Positions 11,567-21,184 of a stretch of 64,000 bases of DNA are shown here, piece after piece. The DNA is from an uncultured Clostridia bacterium. GTDB lineage: Bacteria; Bacillota; Clostridia; Christensenellales; CAG-314. The translations under genes were made by a program, and so were the position numbers. Within the stretch, counting starts at the first letter, position 1, and the number at the start of each line of letters is the position of its first letter. The notes under the pieces were generated by a model, which saw only the letters and a program-made list of their open reading frames with translations, was not told the origin of the DNA and did not search any database. The DNA lies in the NCBI GenBank assembly GCA_947053925.1, contig CAMRUG010000005.1, positions 17,743 through 81,742 on the forward strand, in the 5' to 3' direction.

Positions 11567-11708
11567 AAAATCTCATTAACTTTAAAAACGGTTATTCGCT
11601 TAAAAAGGAATAACCGTATTTATATTTAATTCTTTATACAATACTTTAAGATAACATTGCTTTGACTATTGCGCCCGCCCATTTTAAATATGTCGGAAGC
11701 GTTTCGTC
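11567..11708. repeat. direct repeat copy 2 (~142 bp), spanning the 3' end and terminator of the gene at 11646-12452
   Basis: See copy 1 at 10215..10357. Confidence 0.9.
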
Positions 11709-12452
11709 GATTAGTTGCTTGGCTTGAAGTTTAACTTCGTCCGTCAGTCTGCCCGTATGGGTGAAAATTTCGCCGAAGGCTTTACGGCCGCCTATCGCTA
11801 TTGCGCCGCGCGCGTTTGCCCCTACCGCGACATACCGTCCTATTGCAACTGCGCCCACCGAGACATCGCCTATTGCAACCGCTCCCAAAGAGAATACGCC
11901 TACGCTGACCGCTCCTACAGAAAATATACCCGCGGAGATTGTTCCGACGCTGATAAGCGCCGCGCTTAAAAGACCAACCGAAAAAAGGAATCCCAAAGAC
12001 AGCGTGCCGCAGGAAATAACCCCGAGAGACAAAACCCCGACAGATATTATACCGGTGGATTTAACGCCGACTGCGAGTATACCTCGCGCGTTTACGCCTA
12101 CCGCAATAATACCTCGCGCGTTTTTTGCAACGTGCCACAAAGGCAACCCCCACAGCGTTTTTTTACTTTTACGCTCTTTACTCTTTACCGGTAAAATTTC
12201 GCCCGAAGCGCTACTGTCTTGCGCGCTGTTTGTCGAAGCGGAACGGGCGTTATGTTCGGTATTCAACAGCAAATAATCTGATGAACAGTTAAACAACTCG
12301 CACATTTTTACCAACTTATCCGTTTCGGGATAAGCAATGTCGCTTTCCCATTTGCTTACTGATTGCCGAGATACTCCCAACACATCCGCCAGTTGTTCCT
12401 GCGTATAATTGTACTCTCGGCGCAATTTTGCCAACTTATCGCCAAACGTCAT
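11646..12452 (-). CDS. XRE-family HTH regulator fused to a Gly-pentad repeat (beta-helix-like) domain
   Basis: N-terminal HTH (KLRREYNYTQEQLADVLGVSRQSVSKWESD) followed by many xx(S/A)xG repeats (SVGAVSVGVFSLGAVAIGDVSVGAVAIG). Start set at MTFGDKLAKLR. Confidence 0.85.
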   Translation of the reverse strand: MTFGDKLAKLRREYNYTQEQLADVLGVSRQSVSKWESDIAYPETDKLVKMCELFNCSSDYLLLNTEHNARSASTNSAQDSSASGEILPVKSKERKSKKTLWGLPLWHVAKNARGIIAVGVNARGILAVGVKSTGIISVGVLSLGVISCGTLSLGFLFSVGLLSAALISVGTISAGIFSVGAVSVGVFSLGAVAIGDVSVGAVAIGRYVAVGANARGAIAIGGRKAFGEIFTHTGRLTDEVKLQAKQLIDETLPTYLKWAGAIVKAMLS

Positions 12453-12703
12453 AAAACAAAACTCCTTCAAATCTAAATAAATTATACCCCACATCAGACA
12501 AAAACTCTACCGCTTTGCAGTTTCTTATTGTAAACTTACGGTTGCGTTTTGGCAGAAATTATTCTTTTAAATAAAAAAAATACACAAATTATTATTCAAA
12601 TTAAATTTGCTTAACAGCGACTTGACAATTTTTGTTGCGAAAAAAAACGACAGCAAAAACGGTCGCTCATAAAAAGCAACCGTTTGATTGAAATTTATTA
12701 AAA

Positions 12704-13615
12704 TTATTGATTATCTGTAAGTTTTGCGTCTAGCCAATCGGATATATCTTTGTAAACTTCCGCTTTACAGGTCTCGTTCAAAATTTCGTGGCGCGCGCCT
12801 TCGTACAGTTTCATTGTAACGTCCGTTACGCCGACTTTATTGATATAAAACTTGTTCAGCTTTTTTACGCCCTTGCCGTATTCGCCTACAGGGTCGTTGT
12901 CTCCGGCAACAAGTAAAATTGGCTTGTTTACGTCTATTTGTTTGAAATATTCTTTTTTGTACAGTTTAGCAATACCGTTCATAAACGTTCTGTAAAAATT
13001 AGCGGAACAATTATACGAGCAAAATTCGTCTTCGTTGTACTTTTTTACTTCCGCTTCGTCGCGGTTGAGCCAAGCGTTATGCCCTGCAATTTTCTTTTCG
13101 TATTGTTTAAAAGAAAGATTGACTATTAAATCCGCAGGGTAACGTCCGCCCTTGTTGCGGCACATATTTTTTGCAACGACACGGCAAAGCGAATAACTTG
13201 CGCCCTTGATATAGTTAGAACCGACAAGCACAAAACCTTTGACGTCAGGATTTTCTTCCACAACTGCTTGGGTTATAAAACTGCCGTAACTGTGTCCCAT
13301 CATAAACAGCGGCAAATTGTATTTTTCGCGGCAATAATCGAGCAAGGTCAACTGGTCGCGGACGTTATTAGTCCACATATCGCCCTCTTCGTACCCCAAA
13401 CTGTCGCGTTCGGCAGTTAAGCCGTGTCCGCGGTGATCGTTCATAACGACAATGTAACCGCAACCGTTTAAATAACGGGCAAAATCGTCGTATCTGGCGG
13501 AATGTTCTACCATTCCGTGCGCTATTTTTACTACTGCTTTAGGGGATTTAACGTCATCCCAAACGTATAGTTTTATTTTACGACCGTCGTGAGAAGTAAA
13601 ATCAGACAATACCAT
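12704..13615 (-). CDS. alpha/beta hydrolase (monoacylglycerol lipase-like)
   Basis: NDHRGHGLT, GHSYGSF nucleophile elbow, C-terminal GARHE. Confidence 0.88.
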   Translation of the reverse strand: MVLSDFTSHDGRKIKLYVWDDVKSPKAVVKIAHGMVEHSARYDDFARYLNGCGYIVVMNDHRGHGLTAERDSLGYEEGDMWTNNVRDQLTLLDYCREKYNLPLFMMGHSYGSFITQAVVEENPDVKGFVLVGSNYIKGASYSLCRVVAKNMCRNKGGRYPADLIVNLSFKQYEKKIAGHNAWLNRDEAEVKKYNEDEFCSYNCSANFYRTFMNGIAKLYKKEYFKQIDVNKPILLVAGDNDPVGEYGKGVKKLNKFYINKVGVTDVTMKLYEGARHEILNETCKAEVYKDISDWLDAKLTDNQ

Positions 13616-13846
13616 TATTTAAATTCTCCCTTTGTATTATAGTCTCGGCAAAAAACCGATAATTGCTTAATATAATTATATTATAGCAAGAAATCGGTGT
13701 CAATACCGTTTTTTATCCATAAATGTGGAAAAAAACGCAAATTTATATGTTTACAGATGCAAAAAACACTTCTGCTGTCGGTACGGACAGAAAAAACCGT
13801 CTTATTGCCAAGTTATAATAATCGATATTATACATACACTATCTGT

Positions 13847-14881
13847 ATGAAAATAGTATTCTCGGGCGGCGGCACGGCAGGACACGTTACGCCGAATCTT
13901 GCCTTAATCGACAAACTGCAAAACGAAGAGCTTTATTATATCGGCTCGGACGGAATGGAAAAAAACATTACAAAGCCGTACATTGAAGACGGCAGAATAA
14001 AAGAATACCGCGAAATAACCGCAAACAAACTGCAGCGCAAACTGACGTTAAAAAACTTTGCGCTGCCCTTTCAGTTGATAAAAAGCGTAAGGCAGGCAAA
14101 AAAACACTTGAAAGAACTACGACCCGACATTGTTTTCAGCAAAGGCGGTTTTGTAGGATTGCCTGTAATCATTGCGGCAAAACGGCTCGGTATTCCGTCC
14201 ATTATTCACGAAAGCGATATGACGTTGGGACTGGCCAACCGCATATCCAAAATGTTCGCAACCGAATTTTTGGCGTCTTTCCCCTGCGACAAAAAAGCCA
14301 AAGTCGTAGGTCTTATAATACGCGAAGAAATCATAAAAGGCGACAGACAAAAAGGACTTGCCGATATGGGCTTTGACGGACGCAAACCTATACTGCTTGT
14401 AATGGGCGGAAGTTTGGGTGCGGCTGCGCTTAATAATGCGGTAAAAGAAAACGCGCAACTTGCAGACACTTTCGATATATTTGTAATTACCGGAAAAAAC
14501 AAACAAATTGACTGCGGCTTTGTAAAACAAGCGGAATACATTACTAATATGGGCGATATTTTTGCCGCGGCAAGCGTATGTCTTACGCGCGCAGGTTCGA
14601 CAAGCCTTGCGGAGTTGACTCTTGCAAACGTACCGTTTGTTACCGTGCCTCTTACAAAATGCTCCCGCGGAGAACAGGTAAAAAATGCCAAATGGTTTGT
14701 TGACCGCGGACTAGGGATACAAGTATCAGAAGAAAACCTTGCGGGTAAATTGTCTGCTTCGGTAAAAGCCGCGTACGATAACCGTCAAACGATAATTCGC
14801 AAACAGAATTTGCACAAAGACATTTACGGAACGGATAAAACTATAGACGAGATACTGAAATTTAAGAACAGGCATAAATAA
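13847..14881 (+). CDS. murG: UDP-N-acetylglucosamine--N-acetylmuramyl-(pentapeptide) pyrophosphoryl-undecaprenol GlcNAc transferase MurG
   Basis: MKIVFSGGGTAGHVTPNLAL; FSKGGFVGLPV; VMGGSLGAAALN; RAGSTSLAEL. ORF 13697 carries an implausible N-terminal extension. Confidence 0.92.
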   Translation: MKIVFSGGGTAGHVTPNLALIDKLQNEELYYIGSDGMEKNITKPYIEDGRIKEYREITANKLQRKLTLKNFALPFQLIKSVRQAKKHLKELRPDIVFSKGGFVGLPVIIAAKRLGIPSIIHESDMTLGLANRISKMFATEFLASFPCDKKAKVVGLIIREEIIKGDRQKGLADMGFDGRKPILLVMGGSLGAAALNNAVKENAQLADTFDIFVITGKNKQIDCGFVKQAEYITNMGDIFAAASVCLTRAGSTSLAELTLANVPFVTVPLTKCSRGEQVKNAKWFVDRGLGIQVSEENLAGKLSASVKAAYDNRQTIIRKQNLHKDIYGTDKTIDEILKFKNRHK

Positions 14882-15126
14882 TATATTCTCTTATAAATTT
14901 TTTACATTTTACGATATTACTAACTACACAGATTTGAATCTGATTCAATTAAATAAATAACCGCCGACATACGGAGTGCATAGTAACAGTCGGCGGATTT
15001 CTAATTAGAGTTAAATACGATTAACGTAAAGGCGCAGTTAACATTGTTTTCCTTGTTTACGGCAATACATTTAACGGCGCGATAGAAAATCGCTTTTCTA
15101 TTTGATCAGTTTGTTATCTTTAAGTC

Positions 15127-15380
15127 CTAAGGTACGAACACCAGACAAATAGCAGAAAACACAAAAATAAACGTCGCCGTGATGCCTATTGAAGATACGA
15201 TGCACCACGTTTTTTGCATTTGGGTATACTTTTTTAAAATGATACAAGAAGCAATAAATATCCCAATTACAATAATCAGTGTCAAAATACCTATTAAAAA
15301 ATTTTCAGTGCTTACAGCCCCCCTACAGAAACTGCCAAAGTGTCGAAAACGCTTTCCAAAATTTTCAAAAGAAATTTCAT
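15127..15380 (-). pseudogene. small membrane protein gene interrupted by a frameshift at a G6 tract
   Basis: aggaggt RBS then MKFLLKILESVFDTLAVSVGGL*; after a shift at the C6 (plus-strand) run 15318-15323 the reading continues AVSTENFLIGILTLIIVIGIFIASCIILKKYTQMQKTWCIVSSIGITATFIFVFSAICLVFVP*. Confidence 0.6.
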
Positions 15381-15472
15381 TGATTTAAAAACCTCCTATC
15401 TAAGTTGACAAAAATTACTTTAACGTGCATATACCGTATATACGAGATAATTTTTACAAAAAACGTCTTTAT

Positions 15473-17359
15473 TCAATTTGCAGTTTCGGCAACGGTTTCC
15501 CACTCCTGAATTTTTTGTTCCAATTCGGCATTAGCTTTATTTAAACGTTCGAGAACGGGGGCGAGTTTTGTATAGTCTCCCGTTATATCGGGTTCAGCTA
15601 ATTGTATATTTAAACTTTCGATTTCGCTTTCCAAATCAGTTATTGACTGTTCTATTTCTTTAAGTTTTTTTGCTCTGTTTGTTTGCTCGGCACGCTGACG
15701 CGCATTGCGGTAATTGCTGTTTGCGGACTTATTTATCTGCTGAGGCTTGGGCGTTTCGCACTGCTTGCGCGATATATAACTGTCGTAGTTACCCTCGTAA
15801 CAGTTAACGGCTGAGTTTTCCAGCACGGCAATTTTGCTTGCAAGGCTGTTGACGAAATATCTGTCGTGAGAGACGAAAAGCAATGTTCCCGTGTATCTTT
15901 TCAGCGCCTCTTCGAGCGCTTCGCGGCTGGGCAAATCCAAATGGTTTGTAGGCTCGTCCAACAACAGCAGATTGTTATCCTTTGCCATAATCATTGCCAG
16001 TCCTAACTTGGCGCGTTCGCCGCCCGACAAGTCGGACACTAATTTATAAACGTCGTCCGCGCCCAAAGTAACCCTTGCAAGCAAGTTACGAACTTCTGTC
16101 TGAGACATTTTGGTATTGTCAAACCACAACTGGTCTATTACGCGCTTGCTGCCGTCCAGGTTAATATTCTCCTGATCGTAGTAACCCATTCGGACGTTCT
16201 TGCCGAATACGATTTTACCTGCGTCTTCCGGTTTTAACGCCGCAATGCGCTTGATGAGAGTGGACTTGCCCGTACCGTTTAAACCGAGCAAAGCAACCCG
16301 CTCGCCGCGCTTTAAAGTAAGGTTTACGTTATCAAGAAGCCGTCTCGAGCCGTATCCTAGGCTCAAATTTGCTATTGTAAGCGGAAATTCGCTTGATTCG
16401 GTTGAATAGTCGAATTTAAAACAAGGCGGTTTTTCGTCGCGTTTAGGGGCTTCTATTATTTCCATTTTTTCAAGCGTTTTTTCGCGGGATTTTGCCATAT
16501 CGGCGGTGGACGCGCGCACCTTGTTACGAGCTATATAATCGGTAAGTTTAGCAATTTCCTTTTGCTGTTTTTCGTATTCGCGCGCTTGGTTTTCCTGACG
16601 TTCCGCTTTTAAATACTTATATTTTGTATAGTTTCCCTTGTATGTCTGTATTTCCCGATGCTGAACGTCCCACACCGTTGTACACAGTTTATCCAAAAAA
16701 TATCTGTCGTGAGACACTACTATTAACGTTGATTTTTTGTCGGACAAAAACGTTTCCAGCCAGTCCAGAGTTTTGTAATCCAAATGGTTTGTAGGCTCGT
16801 CCAAAATAAGCAGTTCGGGGCGTAGGAGCAATAGTTTGCACAAAGCCGCTTTTGTCTTTTCGCCGCCCGAAAGCGTATCAACTATACGGTCGGAAAATTC
16901 GCCCATTCCCATACCGTTGATTACGGTACGGACTTTTACCTCAGTATCATAGGCTTCGGACACGTCTGCTTCCACCGTCAATTTGTGGTATTTGTCGGCA
17001 AGGCGCTGATAATCCGTACCGTCAGCGTCGCAAAGCGACATTTCCGTTGCCGCGGCGTTAATTTCTGCAAGCAATTTTGTCTGTCTGTTAAATACCGTCA
17101 TCATTTCGTCAAACAAAGTATTGGACGAAGTAAAATTGCAGTTTTGGCGCAAAAAGCCTATTGTCAATCCGTTACGCTTGTAAAGCGAACCGCTGAACAA
17201 TTCTAAATCTCCGACAATACAATTGAGCAAAGTAGATTTACCTGCGCCGTTTGCGCCCACTACGCCTATATTGTCGCCCTCGTTAACGTCAAGGTTTACG
17301 TTATTAAAAATCGTAACGTCGCCGAAACGGAATTGCCCCGACTTTATTTGTATCAGCAT
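15473..17359 (-). CDS. ABC-F family ATP-binding cassette protein
   Basis: Two ABC domains (GANGAGKSTLL / GLNGTGKSTLI; LSGGEKTKAAL / LSGGERAKLGL), no TM segments. Confidence 0.93.
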   Translation of the reverse strand: MLIQIKSGQFRFGDVTIFNNVNLDVNEGDNIGVVGANGAGKSTLLNCIVGDLELFSGSLYKRNGLTIGFLRQNCNFTSSNTLFDEMMTVFNRQTKLLAEINAAATEMSLCDADGTDYQRLADKYHKLTVEADVSEAYDTEVKVRTVINGMGMGEFSDRIVDTLSGGEKTKAALCKLLLLRPELLILDEPTNHLDYKTLDWLETFLSDKKSTLIVVSHDRYFLDKLCTTVWDVQHREIQTYKGNYTKYKYLKAERQENQAREYEKQQKEIAKLTDYIARNKVRASTADMAKSREKTLEKMEIIEAPKRDEKPPCFKFDYSTESSEFPLTIANLSLGYGSRRLLDNVNLTLKRGERVALLGLNGTGKSTLIKRIAALKPEDAGKIVFGKNVRMGYYDQENINLDGSKRVIDQLWFDNTKMSQTEVRNLLARVTLGADDVYKLVSDLSGGERAKLGLAMIMAKDNNLLLLDEPTNHLDLPSREALEEALKRYTGTLLFVSHDRYFVNSLASKIAVLENSAVNCYEGNYDSYISRKQCETPKPQQINKSANSNYRNARQRAEQTNRAKKLKEIEQSITDLESEIESLNIQLAEPDITGDYTKLAPVLERLNKANAELEQKIQEWETVAETAN

Positions 17360-17370
17360 ATTTTCTCCTA

Positions 17371-17404
17371 AAAATTACGGCGTAAGAATATCCTACGCCG
17401 TAAC
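17371..17404 (-). terminator. hairpin terminator
   Basis: TTACGGCGTA-agaatatcc-TACGCCGTAA, 10-bp stem followed by a T-run on the minus strand. Confidence 0.75.
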
Positions 17405-17406
17405 GG

Positions 17407-19899
17407 TTATTTTTTTGTTTTTAAACGCATCGGGCGTTTGGGTTTGTTTAAATTGAACAGTTTGGTACACGCATAAAGAATAAACGGCGTTGCCAAAATT
17501 TCCACCAAAAGCAACAGAATCTGTTCTCTGCCCAACTGTACATAGTCTAAGAAATTTCTGGTCCAAGGTATGCATACGCAGGCTACTACCAATGCGCAAA
17601 TTCCGAGATACATTGCGGCTTTCCACCTTCTGAACGGCTGACAAGCATAAAACAGTGCGAACAAGCCGCCGAAGGTATATGTTATAGTAACAAGCGTTCC
17701 TAGTTGTTCTTGCGGAACCAAATCGGGAACAAACCTGTGCAATACATACAGTACCGCAGTAGTTAAAATAAATGTTATCGAGGCAGGCAGACAGCGTTTT
17801 AAAACGTTTCCGAAGAAATTGCCTTTGATTCGGCGTTCGTTAGGCTGCAACGCTAAAAACATTGTCGGTAATGCCACTATTACCCAGTCCATAAGCATTG
17901 CGCTGCGGTTGCTTACAAGCGGACTTTTCATCGTCTGCTTAAAAGCAAAGTGCAAAAGTATAAGCATCAGATTTACGACGATAATGTAAATCGTCTTCAT
18001 AAAATACATTGAACTGGAACTTTGTATATTGTTGACAACGCGTCTGCCTTCCGCAACTACTTTCGGAAGATTTGCAAAACTGTCGTCCATAAGCACCAAG
18101 TGCGAAACCTGTCTTGCCGCCGAACTGCCGCCTGCAAGCGATACCGAACAGTCGGACTCTTTCATTGCCAAAATATCGTTTACGCCGTCGCCCGTCATAG
18201 CCACGGTATGTTTGGCTTCTCTAAGAGCCCTTACAAGCATTGCTTTTTGGTCGGGAGAAACGCGCCCGAATACCGTATACTGAGTAGCGACTTCCTTGAC
18301 CTGTTCTTCGGACATTCCCTCAAGACTGATATAATTTTCGGCGTCCTTTATTCCGACACGCAAAGCAATATTGGATACGGCTTGAGGATTGTCTCCCGAA
18401 ATCACTTTGATGTCTACGTCGTTATTAACAAACCACTCTATCGTTTCCGCGGCGTCGGCACGGATATGGTCTTCGATTACAATTACCGCAACGGGTCTGC
18501 GTACTTGCGGCAGAGAATTACTGTCGTAAATTGTAGTTGTAGAATGCGCAAGCAGTAATACGCGCAACCCTTGCGAAGCGTACTTTTTTACCATTTCGTT
18601 TACGCGTTCGTTAGGCACTTTTAAAACGTATTCGGGAGCGCCTAAAATATATGTGCCGCTACCCTTAAAAGATACAGCCGAAAACTTTCTTTCGGATGAA
18701 AACGGAATAGTTGCAACGGCTTGCAATGCCGGTTTTTTAGGACAGCCGAAAAACTTTTTTAACGCTTTACTAGTCATATTGTCGGACTCTAAAGCAAAGT
18801 TAACAGAGGACATAATTTCCCGAACCGTATATGTCTGTCCGCTTTGGCGTAAGTCTATGCTCTCTACAACCTGCATTGTGCCGTCTGTAATTGTACCCGT
18901 TTTGTCAAGACAAAGCGTGTCTACGCGCGCCAGCATTTCGATACAATACAATTCCTGCACCATTGTTTTGTTTTTGGCAAGTCTTAAAAAGGAGGTTGCA
19001 AGCGCAATACTGGTTAAAAGGAACGGACCTGCAGGAATCATAGAGATTATCGACGCGGCAGTAACATTGAGCGCGTCTATATTAAGATTGGCGAGCGAAA
19101 AACCTTCCCACGTATTTGCAGGATCGGACTCGAAATTGACCATATACAAACAAACGGTCATAGGTACTATGATGACTGCTATAAATATAAGAATTTTTTT
19201 GAACGCGCCCAGCATCTGCGAACGCGGTTTTTGATACTGTTTTGCACGGCCTGTAAGCCCCGCTATATAGTTATACTTACCTACAGCCGTTACCTGCGCC
19301 GTGCAGTTGCCCGAAACGATAAAACTGCCCGCATACAAAGTGTCGCCCGCGCGTTTTGTTACCGCGTCGCTTTCGCCCGTCAAAATAGATTCGTTTACTT
19401 CTATAAAACCGTCCAACAATATGCTGTCGGCGCAAATCTGTTCTCCGCCGGCAAGATAAGTAATATCGTCAAGCGCCAAGTCGCTTACGGGAATTTCCGA
19501 AGTTTGTCCGTTGCGCATAACTTTTATCTGCGGTTCGGTTATAAGATTCAATTTGTCTAACGTTAACTTCGATTTTATTTCCTGTACTATGGCTATTGCG
19601 GTATTAGCGATTACGACAGGTAAAAACGTACATTGCGAAGCAAGTCCGTATACGCATAATATTACAGATATTACAATATAAATAACGTTAAAAAACGTGA
19701 ACAAATTGGACAAAATTATGCCCAAAATACTTTTGCCCCGTTTAGTCGCGTCTTTGTTTACCAAACCGTCGTTACGCCGCTGTTCGACTTGCTCCGTTGT
19801 CAGTCCGTAGTCTTTATCGGGAAAGTAACGTTCGACAGACTCTAAACTGTCGGGTAATTTAACGCGTTTATTACGTTTTGCCTTGCTTGTTTCTTCCAT
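17407..19899 (-). CDS. cation-transporting P-type ATPase (HAD-IC family)
   Basis: DKTGTITDG phosphorylation site, TGESDAVTK, MTGDGVNDILAMKESD. Confidence 0.93.
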   Translation of the reverse strand: MEETSKAKRNKRVKLPDSLESVERYFPDKDYGLTTEQVEQRRNDGLVNKDATKRGKSILGIILSNLFTFFNVIYIVISVILCVYGLASQCTFLPVVIANTAIAIVQEIKSKLTLDKLNLITEPQIKVMRNGQTSEIPVSDLALDDITYLAGGEQICADSILLDGFIEVNESILTGESDAVTKRAGDTLYAGSFIVSGNCTAQVTAVGKYNYIAGLTGRAKQYQKPRSQMLGAFKKILIFIAVIIVPMTVCLYMVNFESDPANTWEGFSLANLNIDALNVTAASIISMIPAGPFLLTSIALATSFLRLAKNKTMVQELYCIEMLARVDTLCLDKTGTITDGTMQVVESIDLRQSGQTYTVREIMSSVNFALESDNMTSKALKKFFGCPKKPALQAVATIPFSSERKFSAVSFKGSGTYILGAPEYVLKVPNERVNEMVKKYASQGLRVLLLAHSTTTIYDSNSLPQVRRPVAVIVIEDHIRADAAETIEWFVNNDVDIKVISGDNPQAVSNIALRVGIKDAENYISLEGMSEEQVKEVATQYTVFGRVSPDQKAMLVRALREAKHTVAMTGDGVNDILAMKESDCSVSLAGGSSAARQVSHLVLMDDSFANLPKVVAEGRRVVNNIQSSSSMYFMKTIYIIVVNLMLILLHFAFKQTMKSPLVSNRSAMLMDWVIVALPTMFLALQPNERRIKGNFFGNVLKRCLPASITFILTTAVLYVLHRFVPDLVPQEQLGTLVTITYTFGGLFALFYACQPFRRWKAAMYLGICALVVACVCIPWTRNFLDYVQLGREQILLLLVEILATPFILYACTKLFNLNKPKRPMRLKTKK

Positions 19900-19900
19900 A

Positions 19901-21142
19901 CTAGTCTATTTTACTTAAAACTCCGTTTCGGTATTCGTAAATATCGGCATAGCCCTGTTCTCTGAGTTGTTTTAACTGATAACCGAAATTTTTGATTTTA
20001 TTTAAAACCGTTACATTGTTTTGCTTTCTCAAATCTGCACACTGCCTTATAACATTAGTCCGCTCATCGGCAGTCATCCGCTTATCTAACAGCACCGCTA
20101 TTCCGCGGTTGCCGTCAAACGTTACTCCGCGTTCTTCCATTAAAAGCGCGATACGTTCAAACCCGATAGAAAAACCGCAAGCGGGGATATCCTGCCCCGT
20201 AAGTCTGCCTATCATCTTGTCGTATCTGCCGCCGCCTGCTATAGCGCTGTTAAGCCCGTCGGCATATACTTCGTAAATCGTACCCGTATAATATCCCATT
20301 CCGCGCACAAGCGTAACGTCAAACACTACTTTGCCGTTTTGAATAAGACTGTTTGTAACGTAAAGAATATCTTGAATATTTTGCTTTACGCTGTCGGGCA
20401 AATAACCATTAAGTACGTCAGCGCAAGTTTCAAACGGATTATCGGAATTTACTATACTTTGGATTAAATTTATAAATTCGCCCGCTTTGTCTTTATCTAT
20501 AGCCGAAAGTTCCTGTTCAACGCCGCTAAAACCTATCTTGTCCAACTTATCCAACGAGATAAATACCGACGGTTTTTGACTGTCAGAATAACCGCATTTG
20601 TCTGCCAAAGCAGTCAAAAGGCGCCTGTCCGATAAGTGTACCGTAACGTTATCGAATCCGAGATTGGATAACGCTTGAGTGGTTGCGGAAATAAGTTCGG
20701 TTTCGGCAAGGTTGGTTTCCTCGCCTATAATATCTATATCGCACTGGACAAACTGGCGGAAACGTCCGCGCTGAGGACGGTCTGCGCGCCAAACGCTGTC
20801 CATTTGCATAGCCTTGAAAACAGACGGAAGTTGCCCTATGTTATTAGCGTAAAAACGCGAAAGCGGAACAGTCAAATCGTATCTCAGTCCCAAGTCGCAC
20901 AATTCGCTTTCGGCGGCGTTTTCCAACTTTTCGCCGCGTTTTAAAATTTTGAAAATAAGTTTTTCATTGTCGCCGCCCTGTTTAGACGTCAACAATTCGA
21001 TATTTTCTACCGCAGGCGTTTCGATGCGGGTAAAGCCGTACGATTCGTAAGTTTTTTGTATTGTTGCCATAATTTGCTGTCTTAAAGCAAATTGCTTAGG
21101 TAAAAAATCTCGCATACCCTTTGCAGGCGTTTTAGGTAACAT
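19901..21142 (-). CDS. hisS: histidine--tRNA ligase
   Basis: KGMRDFLP; ETPAVE; FRQFVQCDIDIIGE; GGGRYDKMIG; GFSIGFERI. Confidence 0.95.
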   Translation of the reverse strand: MLPKTPAKGMRDFLPKQFALRQQIMATIQKTYESYGFTRIETPAVENIELLTSKQGGDNEKLIFKILKRGEKLENAAESELCDLGLRYDLTVPLSRFYANNIGQLPSVFKAMQMDSVWRADRPQRGRFRQFVQCDIDIIGEETNLAETELISATTQALSNLGFDNVTVHLSDRRLLTALADKCGYSDSQKPSVFISLDKLDKIGFSGVEQELSAIDKDKAGEFINLIQSIVNSDNPFETCADVLNGYLPDSVKQNIQDILYVTNSLIQNGKVVFDVTLVRGMGYYTGTIYEVYADGLNSAIAGGGRYDKMIGRLTGQDIPACGFSIGFERIALLMEERGVTFDGNRGIAVLLDKRMTADERTNVIRQCADLRKQNNVTVLNKIKNFGYQLKQLREQGYADIYEYRNGVLSKID

Positions 21143-21184
21143 AGGTATTAACTCCTAATTGTGTTTTTTATAATAGAACGTTTT

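Noticed and set aside
13697-13846. N-terminal extension of the murG ORF
   Set aside because: Unlike any MurG; MKIVFSGGGTAGH is the canonical start.
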